From: Clostridiales bacterium
Lineage (GTDB): Bacteria; Bacillota; Clostridia; Peptostreptococcales; Natronincolaceae
Length of the DNA: 5,294 nucleotides
Direction: 5' to 3'
Assembly: GCA_012800145.1 (NCBI GenBank)
Contig: JAAZJW010000133.1
Location: 1 to 5,294, forward strand
Shown: positions 1-4,784 of the stretch, one piece after another
Layout of the letters: every line of letters begins with the position of its first letter
Numbering within the stretch: position 1 is the first letter of the stretch
Position numbers and translations under genes: made by a program
The notes under the pieces: model-generated
The model's input: only the letters and a program-made list of their open reading frames with translations
Databases searched by the model: none
What the model was told of the DNA's origin: nothing

Positions 1-167
1 ATGAACCATCTGAGGAACTTATTAAAGATTTGCAGAATCATGTTAAAAAGACAACAGCACCCTATAAATATCCAAGGGTAATAGAATTTGTAGACGAATT
101 ACCTAAAACCGTTAACGGTAAAATACGACGAGTGGAAATCAGGGAGAGAGATTTGAAAAAGGGATAA
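1..167 (+). CDS. Acyl-CoA synthetase (AMP-forming), C-terminal end only
   Basis: This is the last 54 codons of a gene that begins left of the window. The reading frame opens at base 3 and ends with TAA at 165-167. The peptide contains TAPYKYPRVIEFVDELPKT followed by VNGKIRR. This is the C-terminal signature of the ANL superfamily (acetyl-CoA and medium-chain acyl-CoA synthetases). The lysine of the GK pair (codon 120-122) matches the conserved catalytic lysine of motif A10, which is needed for the adenylation half-reaction. By family knowledge the enzyme activates a carboxylic acid with ATP and then forms the CoA thioester in the cytoplasm. The TAPYKYPR stretch resembles the medium-chain/acetyl type more than the long-chain FadD type, but substrate cannot be assigned from this fragment. 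No convincing terminator follows; the next 240 bases carry small inverted repeats and then a transposase. Confidence 0.9.
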   Translation, partial: EPSEELIKDLQNHVKKTTAPYKYPRVIEFVDELPKTVNGKIRRVEIRERDLKKG

Positions 168-219
168 CAGTACGGCAAAAAGATAAAAGGAGACTTACCC
201 AAATTGTCTTATAAGGCAT

Positions 220-248
220 GTAGGGACGACTTTCGGCCGTCTGCCCAC
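220..248. repeat. Imperfect GC-rich hairpin, REP-like
   Basis: The segment starts GTAGGGACGAC and ends GCCGTCTGCCCAC around a short TTTCG loop. GACGAC and GCCGTC pair with one mismatch, and the outer GTAGG and CCCAC parts pair imperfectly. It stands out from the AT-rich surroundings and has no T-run after it, so an intrinsic terminator is unlikely. A scattered REP-like palindrome is possible, but only one copy is visible here. Confidence 0.35.
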
Positions 249-253
249 TAATA

Positions 254-267
254 ATACAATATTGTAT
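254..267. repeat. Perfect 14-bp AT-rich palindrome
   Basis: ATACAATATTGTAT reads the same on both strands. It lies between the synthetase end and the transposase. It could be an operator-like site or chance in AT-rich DNA; nothing else in the window repeats it. Confidence 0.35.
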
Positions 268-275
268 ATTTCCAA

Positions 276-301
276 ATGGGTGCACACATGGGTTCACCCA
301 T
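276..301. repeat. Inverted repeat ATGGGTG ... CACCCAT
   Basis: Perfect 7-bp arms lie at 276-282 and 295-301. A second ATGGGT at 288-293 can pair with ACCCAT at 296-301 around a 2-base loop, so two hairpins can compete for the same right arm. The element lies 26 bases left of the REP-like left hairpin and may be part of the same mobile-element border. No T-run follows. Confidence 0.4.
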
Positions 302-327
302 ACATAGCGATTGAGACAGGGTAGTAG

Positions 328-368
328 GGTGCCAAGGGGGGTGCCAAGGGGACGTTTCATTTGTCACC
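328..368. repeat. Left REP-like hairpin with 12-bp direct repeat
   Basis: GGTGCCAAGGG occurs twice with a 12-base period (328-338 and 340-350). The second copy forms a hairpin arm GGTGCCAA (340-347) that pairs with TTGTCACC (361-368) at 7 of 8 positions. The stretch 348-358 is the exact reverse complement of GAAACGTCCCC, the 11-base core of the repeats right of the transposase (1295-1305 and 1345-1355). The transposase gene is therefore bracketed by REP-like sequences in opposite orientation, as is typical of TnpA_REP/RayT loci. The in-frame TTG at 361 lies in the right arm of this hairpin. Confidence 0.6.
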
Positions 369-392
369 AAACGAAAAAACAGTATATTTAAA

Positions 393-399
393 AGGGGTG
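393..399 (+). promoter_or_regulatory. Ribosome binding site for the transposase
   Basis: AGGGGTG at 393-399 lies 6 bases before the TTG at 406 and matches the Shine-Dalgarno consensus well. It favours 406 over the upstream in-frame candidates TTG 361 and GTG 397. Confidence 0.5.
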
Positions 400-405
400 A
401 CGAAA

Positions 406-1182
406 TTGGCAAGATTACCAAGAAAAAAGAGTAGAACCGGTGTTTATCACGTTATGTTGAGGGGAATTGATAAAAGAAATATTTTTTTACATGATAAGGA
501 TAAAGAGAAATTTTTGTACTATCTCTTTAAAGCAAAGGAACTTGGTGGATTTGAGCTGTATGGATATTGTTTGATGGACAATCATGTCCATATACTCCTG
601 AAGGAAGGCGAAGAATTAGGTAAAAGCATTAAAAGGATAACGGTGGGCTATGTGCAGTGGCATAATAGAAAATACGGAAGAACAGGACATCTTTTTCAGA
701 ACAGATATAAAAGTGAAGCAGTTGAAAACGACAGGTATCTTATTGCAGTGGCTAGATACATCCATCAAAACCCCGTTAAGGCTAAAATGGTTGAGAAAGT
801 TGAAAAATACAAATGGAGTAGTTATAAGGACTATATTTTCAGCTATAATAATGAAAGCACTGAAACAGATACTGAATTTATAATGGGTTATTTTGGTGCG
901 CAAGAGGACTTTCAGGATTATATGAAAAAACCGAATGATGATGAATTTCTGGAATACGAGACAAACAGGAATTATACAGAAGAACAACTCAAAAACATTG
1001 TTGGTAGCAAGATGGGCCCGGAGGACATAGCAAAATTGCCCAAGGAGGAGCGGGATAGAATTATTCATGATGTTTATGAATTAACGGGAGCAAGCATAAG
1101 ACAGTTAAGTAGGGTTACGGGAATTGGGAGGGGTATTATACAAAGAGCGGTGAAGGATGCGCCGAATAAAATACCCCTTTAA
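406..1182 (+). CDS. REP-associated tyrosine transposase (Y1_Tnp, HUH family)
   Basis: 258 residues from the TTG at 406. An in-frame TTG at 361 would add 15 residues, but it lies inside the left hairpin, and the family normally begins MAR.PR, as here (LARLPRKKSRTGVYHVMLRG). The HUH metal-binding motif is His-Val-His at residues 60-62 in LMDNHVHILL. The probable nucleophile is Tyr118 in ARYIHQNPVKA, the hallmark second block, with HLFQNRYKSE just before it. Residues about 222-250 (SIRQLSRVTGIGRGIIQRAV) look like a C-terminal helix-turn-helix, as in the longer Firmicute members. The family makes single-strand nicks at REP hairpins through a 5'-phosphotyrosine; many members are domesticated single-copy genes. 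The frame is intact and the key residues are present, so the protein may be active. Opposite-orientation REP-like repeats flank it, and its stop codon overlaps the first right-hand repeat. Confidence 0.92.
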   Translation: MARLPRKKSRTGVYHVMLRGIDKRNIFLHDKDKEKFLYYLFKAKELGGFELYGYCLMDNHVHILLKEGEELGKSIKRITVGYVQWHNRKYGRTGHLFQNRYKSEAVENDRYLIAVARYIHQNPVKAKMVEKVEKYKWSSYKDYIFSYNNESTETDTEFIMGYFGAQEDFQDYMKKPNDDEFLEYETNRNYTEEQLKNIVGSKMGPEDIAKLPKEERDRIIHDVYELTGASIRQLSRVTGIGRGIIQRAVKDAPNKIPL

Positions 1183-1362
1183 TAAATGGTTCTCTGACAT
1201 GGGATAAAGAATGCGGAATGTGTCGGACGAAACATCCCCATGACACAATAAATGGTTCCCTGACATGGGATAAAGAATGCGGAATGTGTCGGACGAAACG
1301 TCCCCATGACACACCTGGGATAAAGAATGTGGAATGTGTCGGACGAAACGTCCCCATGACAC
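1181..1362. repeat. REP-like repeat cluster: two 66-bp units plus a shortened third
   Basis: Unit 1 is 1181-1246 and unit 2 is 1247-1312; they differ at two positions (1193/1259 and 1234/1300). Unit 3 is about 1313-1362 and lacks roughly 16 bases near its left end; from 1316 on it differs from unit 2 at one position. Each unit contains a bulged hairpin: GTGTC-GGACG, loop AAA, CGTCC, a CCAT bulge, then GACAC (in unit 2, arms 1286-1295 and 1299-1312). Unit 1 has CATCC instead of CGTCC, leaving one mismatch on this strand. A stem with an asymmetric bulge is typical of REP sequences recognised by TnpA_REP. The cluster starts inside the transposase stop codon and fills the gap between two convergent genes. 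No T-run follows the hairpins, so any termination role is uncertain. Confidence 0.85.
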
Positions 1363-1387
1363 ATGACACATGACACACCCATGACAC
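1356..1387. repeat. ATGACAC heptamer repeat
   Basis: ATGACAC occurs three times head to tail (1356-1376) and once more at 1381-1387 after ACCC. The first copy is the right arm of the unit 3 hairpin, so the array looks like an expansion of the REP right arm, probably by slippage. Confidence 0.7.
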
Positions 1388-1425
1388 ACATGTTTTTCAC
1401 ACAGTCTGACATTCCCATGGCACAT

Positions 1426-2262
1426 TTACAAATTCAATTTTGAACGTATTTTTTTAACCTCATCCATAAACGCCTTTGTGCGGTCAAAATCCACAGGGTT
1501 TTTCCAATTGTTATCTTTTTTGAACCAACTGCCAACAATTGCACCATCGGCAACACTTAACAAACTATTGGCGTTGTCCAATGTTACACCGCTTCCAAGC
1601 AAAATCGGTAACGATACTGTTTTTTTGCAATCGTGAACCTTTGCTTCATCAGGCGCTGTTCCTGTTTCGAATCCCGTGATTACCAGAGCGTCTGCTCCCT
1701 GTTCCTGTGCATCAACTGCTAGTTCGCTGACCCGTCTGTCGGAAACAATAAAGTGACTGCCATGTTTTACGTTAACGTCGCATAGAAAATAAACATCATT
1801 TGCATCAAGAAATTTTCTATAGCGCGCCAAGGATCCCCCAATCCCTTCTGTCAAACCTGCATATGATATGTAAGCGCTGATAAATTCAAAGACCCTAATC
1901 CAACGTGCGCCTGCAGCCACCGCAGTGGCCATTGCGGCATGTCCCCCATTCAAGTGACAATTAATCCCCACAGGGATGGAAACGGATTGGTTGACGGCTA
2001 AGGTTGCAGCTGTTAAAGCTGCGCAAGTTTCATATCCGACATCTTGTCCCTTGATGTATGGATAATCCCATATGTTTTCCACTTGTACGCCATCTACTCC
2101 CGCCTTTTCCAAAATAGTGGCTTCCTGCACTGCCAATTCAATCATTTTTTGCATAGGCATATTTGTTTTATCATATAGGGGTGATCCCGGTAGCGGGCGC
2201 AGATGTACCATTCCGATAATCGGTTTTTCATTACTGAAAATTTTTGTTAAACAATTTTTCAA
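1426..2262 (-). CDS. BtpA/SgcQ family TIM-barrel protein
   Basis: 278 residues, about the usual length. The start is TTG at 2262, with AAGGAT 8 bases upstream. The N-terminal hallmark IIGMVHLRPLPGSP is at residues 15-28. DGVQVEN follows at 57-63, PVGINCHLN at 97-105, FLCDVNVKHGSH at 159-170, LGSGVTLDN at 222-230 and DGAIVGSWFKKD at 239-250. Together these give a phosphate-binding-type (beta/alpha)8 barrel. Most family members I recall read GINVLRND where this protein reads GINCHLNG, so it may be a divergent subgroup. The family is named for a cyanobacterial protein needed for stable photosystem I, but relatives in non-photosynthetic bacteria include E. coli SgcQ from a putative sugar operon, and no reaction is established. 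No signal peptide or membrane segment is seen, so it is probably cytoplasmic. It is the last gene of the minus-strand group, 39 bases after the DUF434 gene, and its end faces the REP-like cluster. Confidence 0.88.
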   Translation of the reverse strand: MKNCLTKIFSNEKPIIGMVHLRPLPGSPLYDKTNMPMQKMIELAVQEATILEKAGVDGVQVENIWDYPYIKGQDVGYETCAALTAATLAVNQSVSIPVGINCHLNGGHAAMATAVAAGARWIRVFEFISAYISYAGLTEGIGGSLARYRKFLDANDVYFLCDVNVKHGSHFIVSDRRVSELAVDAQEQGADALVITGFETGTAPDEAKVHDCKKTVSLPILLGSGVTLDNANSLLSVADGAIVGSWFKKDNNWKNPVDFDRTKAFMDEVKKIRSKLNL

Positions 2263-2270
2263 TGCGTATC

Positions 2271-2277
2271 ATCCTTT
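2271..2277 (-). promoter_or_regulatory. Ribosome binding site for the BtpA-family gene
   Basis: On the minus strand AAAGGAT lies 8 bases before the TTG at 2262. A nearby ATG at 2270-2272 on that strand is out of frame, so the site supports the TTG start. Confidence 0.55.
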
Positions 2278-2301
2278 CATGCTAAAAATCACATCAGATT
2301 G

Positions 2302-3042
2302 TTACGATCCCTTTCTATCATCTGTTTTTTTATCGAACCTGACAACCCAGGCATCTTCTATGTAATCCTCAACGATTTTTCTTGATAAGTTAAACCAACT
2401 ACTGCAATTGTCCAATATAATGGAATCCCCTGTTACAACCCTTTCCATATCGGAAAGAATAGGGTCAGGATTTCGCACCAGTTCTACCTCTGTAGGTATA
2501 TTCCATGTTTTCGAATGTTCTAAAATCCTATTCCTCAGTCTTCCCGAATTCGAAACCGGTTCATCTAAAAAGAATTTAACCTGTGGGACATTAAATTTAT
2601 TTAAAGCCATACCAATAAGGCTCAAAGCCCTTTCAGTTTTATCGATAAGCCTGTATGTACCTCTCAGTCCGGCCAGATCCCTCAAAACACCGTCTTTCCC
2701 CAGTATAAGAATACTGCCTGATAGCGCAACCTCAAGGGTTATTATAATATTAAATCCATCTATAAACATACACCCATGTTTAGCTTTTTTTAGAGGGAGT
2801 AATTTAGACTTCCTTTTTTTATATTGCATTTTCGTTGCCGTTGCCCTTTTAAGTGCCAATCTTTGCCGCGAAGACAACAGATAATGATCGCCAACAAAAT
2901 TTATGACGGTGCCAATTTTGTAATTCCTGTCTAAAAGCCATTGGATTTCTTCCTGGGCAATTCCTAGATTTATAATGGATTCGTTGGAAAAAAACCTCTC
3001 ATCCTTAGGATCAAAGCCCCTTCTTGTATTATTGGAAGCCAC
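2302..3042 (-). CDS. DUF434/DUF5616 domain protein of unknown function
   Basis: 246 residues from a GTG at 3042, with a strong AGGAGG 8 bases upstream. Residues about 9-66 (GFDPKDERFF, a predicted helical run, then GDHYLLSSRQRLALKR) match the DUF434 pattern. A basic linker with many lysines (70-89) leads to a second domain of the DUF5616 type. Its landmarks are FIDGFNIIITLEVALSG (93-109), GKDGVLRDLAGLRGTYR (115-131), FFLDEPVSNSGRLRNRI (157-173) and a C-terminal VEDYIEDAWVVRF (224-236). The conserved Asp and Asn of DGFN and the LDEPVSNSG block could form a nuclease-like metal site, similar in outline to PIN/NYN folds, but this is only inference. The family is found in archaea and Clostridia and has no proven function. 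A deleted second copy of this gene lies at 4400-4607. The gene lies 75 bases after the HD-GYP gene and 39 before the BtpA-type gene, with no terminator between. Confidence 0.8.
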   Translation of the reverse strand: MASNNTRRGFDPKDERFFSNESIINLGIAQEEIQWLLDRNYKIGTVINFVGDHYLLSSRQRLALKRATATKMQYKKRKSKLLPLKKAKHGCMFIDGFNIIITLEVALSGSILILGKDGVLRDLAGLRGTYRLIDKTERALSLIGMALNKFNVPQVKFFLDEPVSNSGRLRNRILEHSKTWNIPTEVELVRNPDPILSDMERVVTGDSIILDNCSSWFNLSRKIVEDYIEDAWVVRFDKKTDDRKGS

Positions 3043-3050
3043 AAAAAATT

Positions 3051-3056
3051 CCTCCT
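3051..3056 (-). promoter_or_regulatory. Ribosome binding site for the DUF434 gene
   Basis: AGGAGG on the minus strand, 8 bases before the GTG at 3042. It is a perfect match and decides the start. Confidence 0.75.
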
Positions 3057-3107
3057 ATGTTTGTGCCCTTATAAATTAGTATATATCATTTTGAACAATA
3101 TATATGG
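3054..3107 (-). promoter_or_regulatory. Upstream region of the DUF434 gene, conserved in the deleted copy
   Basis: On the minus strand this region contains ATTGTTCA, then ATATATACT, and runs up to the CATAGG at the ribosome binding site. The same order occurs at 4559-4607 beside the DUF434 remnant, with small indels. A TTGTTC and a TTTATA separated by 17 bases could be a weak promoter, each matching the consensus at only about half the positions. The region may carry the gene's own promoter, or its similarity may only reflect the duplication. Confidence 0.35.
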
Positions 3108-3117
3108 ATTAGAAATT

Positions 3118-4422
3118 TTAGGACAGAGAATAATAATTTTTAGCCAGATGAATTCTACTATCAAAATCCCTGTATTTCTTAGCTGCTTCTTGCTGTGCCT
3201 TTTCCCTAATAAAATTAATTTCTTCTGAATTTTCTTTTACTAATGCAATTATTTCGGTGTCCAATTTTGAATCTTGTCCCATTTTTTCGATAATCCCCAT
3301 TGCCTCAGCATATTCCATTCCTTTTCTGTAGGGCCTATCTTCAGTAGTTGCTGTAAGTACATCTGCTATAGCCATAATTTTAGAACCTTCTTCTAAATCC
3401 CCACCCTCTAATTGAAATGGGTATCCACTGCCATCTATGCGTTCATGGTGAAAGGAACCATACCTGTTGATTTCCTCCAGGCCCTCAATTTTATTTAAAA
3501 GGCGGTAACCATGATAAGCATGGGACCTCATAATTTTATATTCCCCCGTCGTTAATTTACCGGGCTTCTCTAAAATTTTATCGGGTATGGCCAGCTTGCC
3601 CAAATCATGCAGATTCCCGGCAATTGCCATTTTAATGCAATCCCTTTCCGACCAGTTCATTTTTTGTGCTATGATCCTAGCGACGGCTTCCACACCGCTG
3701 CTATGTATGGCAGTAAATCTACTTCTGGAGTCGATAATCCTCGCAAATACCTTTGTGACTTCCAACAACTCTTCTAAATCCAATTGTTTATCGAAATCTT
3801 TCCAAATTTCCCCCAACTTGTCGTCTATGTATAGCGATACAACATCCAGCCAAAAAGTTTTTGTTGCACCCAGTTCTTCAAAGATACTGACAAACTGAGG
3901 GTGAAATCTGCTATTGGCTTGGTTTTTAATCTTTCTGAGGATGTCTTTAACCTGGTATAGAATGCCGATATTTCTATCTATGGAAACAGCAATCCTGTCT
4001 GATAGATAAAGAATATGGCTTTCCGGATGCACAGAATCGCCCCTATATATTGTTCCAGCTCCATTTGCCCAGGGCAAATGATGATGCTTTATAATTTCAC
4101 CGGCTTTTTTGAAAATTTCAAGATCCTTCAATAAAATATAACCATTGATAGTATGCCTGTAAGCGTCTTTTTCCTCAAAATCCAAGAGGTCAATTCTCTC
4201 ATCAAGGCCTAAGGCACCGGTATCATGCAACAAACCTGCTATCACCAGATCGGCAAGTTTTTCATTGGGAAAATTCAGGGCCTTGGCTATTCTGTAGGAA
4301 ATATAAGCCACCTGTTTGTGATGATTATTTAGAACGGGGCATACTAAGTCAACGGCTTCCGATAATGCGGAAACCAGTTGTGAGAAAGATATTTTAAAGT
4401 TATTTTGGATCATATGGTGCAC
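3118..4422 (-). CDS. Tandem HD / HD-GYP cyclic-dinucleotide phosphodiesterase
   Basis: 434 residues if started at GTG 4422; an in-frame ATG at 4413 (three codons in) has an equally plausible AGGTG ribosome site. The C-terminal half (about 225-400) is a full HD-GYP domain with His240, His272-Asp273 and Lys276 in NLHDLGKLAIP, His301, His325-His326, the GYP motif in HHERIDGSGYP (325-335) and Asp354 in AIADVLTA. Such domains bind two or three metal ions and hydrolyse c-di-GMP to pGpG or GMP; some act on cGAMP instead. The N-terminal half (about 15-165) is a second HD module with His35/36, LLHDTGALG (64-72), His90, HHH at 113-115 and LSDRI (140-144), but no GYP sequence. No receiver, PAS or membrane segment is visible, so it appears cytoplasmic and its input signal is unknown. 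It would be the first gene of the minus-strand group and starts inside a DUF434 remnant. Confidence 0.92.
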   Translation of the reverse strand: MHHMIQNNFKISFSQLVSALSEAVDLVCPVLNNHHKQVAYISYRIAKALNFPNEKLADLVIAGLLHDTGALGLDERIDLLDFEEKDAYRHTINGYILLKDLEIFKKAGEIIKHHHLPWANGAGTIYRGDSVHPESHILYLSDRIAVSIDRNIGILYQVKDILRKIKNQANSRFHPQFVSIFEELGATKTFWLDVVSLYIDDKLGEIWKDFDKQLDLEELLEVTKVFARIIDSRSRFTAIHSSGVEAVARIIAQKMNWSERDCIKMAIAGNLHDLGKLAIPDKILEKPGKLTTGEYKIMRSHAYHGYRLLNKIEGLEEINRYGSFHHERIDGSGYPFQLEGGDLEEGSKIMAIADVLTATTEDRPYRKGMEYAEAMGIIEKMGQDSKLDTEIIALVKENSEEINFIREKAQQEAAKKYRDFDSRIHLAKNYYSLS

Positions 4423-4558
4423 CTACCTTCCTTATATTTTTGTCAAACCTGACAACCCAAGCATCTTCTATGTAGTCTTCAACGATTTTTCTCGATAAAT
4501 TAAACCGGTTCTTGCAATTATCCAATATGATGGAATTCCCTGCTGCAATCCTCTCTTC
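4400..4558 (-). pseudogene. Deleted second copy of the DUF434 gene, 3' coding end
   Basis: Bases 4441-4550 align without gaps to 2331-2440, the 3' part of the intact DUF434 gene, with 18 differences in 110 by my count. The frame is still open: ERIAAGNSIILDNC, then RFNLSRKIVEDYIEDAWVV, then RFDK. It then continues through unrelated codons to a TAA at 4400-4402. The original end (KTDDRKGS in the intact protein) has been replaced. Left of about 4551 the match stops, and the upstream region of the gene follows directly, so roughly 600 bp of the gene body is missing. No start codon with a ribosome site serves this frame, so it is called a remnant. Its tail overlaps the first codons of the HD-GYP gene in another frame. 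Confidence 0.85.
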
Positions 4559-4607
4559 CCTATGTTTGCATTCCTTTAATCAGTATATATTATTCTGAAC
4601 AATATGG
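4559..4607 (-). repeat. Second copy of the DUF434 upstream region
   Basis: CCTATGTTTG (4559-4568) equals 3054-3063. The stretch beyond it, with AGTATATAT, CTGAAC and AATATGGA, aligns with 3064-3107 after small gaps. It joins the DUF434 remnant with the gene body missing. It now lies upstream of the HD-GYP gene on the same strand and could supply its promoter. Confidence 0.7.
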
Positions 4608-4721
4608 ACAGTGGCATATGCTTTACATCACAGGATGCAATTCCTGTTTTAAGGGATAAATGAAGGGATATATAAAAATGTGCATCCCCATAATGTATAT
4701 TTGCAATCCTGATTTTACCAG

Positions 4722-4750
4722 TTTAATACTATATTTACATCTAGTATAAT
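4722..4750 (+). promoter_or_regulatory. Probable promoter and candidate operator for the right-edge gene
   Basis: A perfect TATAAT (-10) is at 4745-4750, 34 bases before the GTG start at 4785. The best -35 at a 17-base spacing is TTTAAT (4722-4727), a weak match. A perfect inverted repeat, ATACTA (4726-4731) and TAGTAT (4742-4747), overlaps both elements and could bind a regulator. Confidence 0.45.
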
Positions 4751-4772
4751 AAGACTTAGATTATGAACAACC

Positions 4773-4779
4773 GAGGTGG
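4773..4779 (+). promoter_or_regulatory. Ribosome binding site for the right-edge gene
   Basis: GAGGTGG lies 5 bases before the GTG at 4785. An ATG at 4783 overlaps this GTG, but its frame stops after ten codons, so GTG is chosen. Confidence 0.65.
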
Positions 4780-4784
4780 TAAAT

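Larger units (their letters stand above)
4608..4784. other. Intergenic stretch without a gene
   Basis: No supported reading frame was found. It holds a small inverted repeat, CAGGA (4631-4635) and TCCTG (4642-4646), then AT-rich DNA and the probable promoter of the right-edge gene. No riboswitch or tRNA pattern was recognised. Confidence 0.5.

Noticed and set aside
220..248. Intrinsic terminator of the acyl-CoA synthetase gene
   Set aside because: The stem is imperfect, lies more than 50 bases after the stop codon and lacks a following T-run.
139..360. Minus-strand open frame of 73 codons
   Set aside because: It covers the end of the synthetase, the palindromes and the left hairpin in antisense, has no recognisable domain or ribosome site, and its codons are shaped by the repeats.
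616..1068. Minus-strand open frame of 150 codons, and a + strand frame at 650-883
   Set aside because: Both lie wholly inside the well-supported transposase gene in other frames and show no family motifs.
1181..1387. CRISPR array
   Set aside because: The units are adjacent 66-bp direct repeats without unique spacers of regular length, and no cas gene is present.
1105..1425. Overlapping minus-strand open frames with repeated SSDTFRILYP-like peptides
   Set aside because: The peptide repeats are translations of the 66-bp REP-like DNA repeats. Similar peptides appear in several frames, so this is not a repeat protein.
2072..2884. Plus-strand open frames at 2072-2365 and 2408-2884
   Set aside because: They are antisense to the BtpA-type and DUF434 genes, which have clear family motifs and ribosome sites.
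3587..3898. Plus-strand open frame of 103 codons
   Set aside because: It is antisense to the HD-GYP domain and has no own signals.
4423..4784. c-di-GMP riboswitch upstream of the HD-GYP or right-edge gene
   Set aside because: No GEMM-like conserved blocks or stem arrangement could be recognised. The region is explained by the DUF434 remnant and AT-rich promoter DNA.
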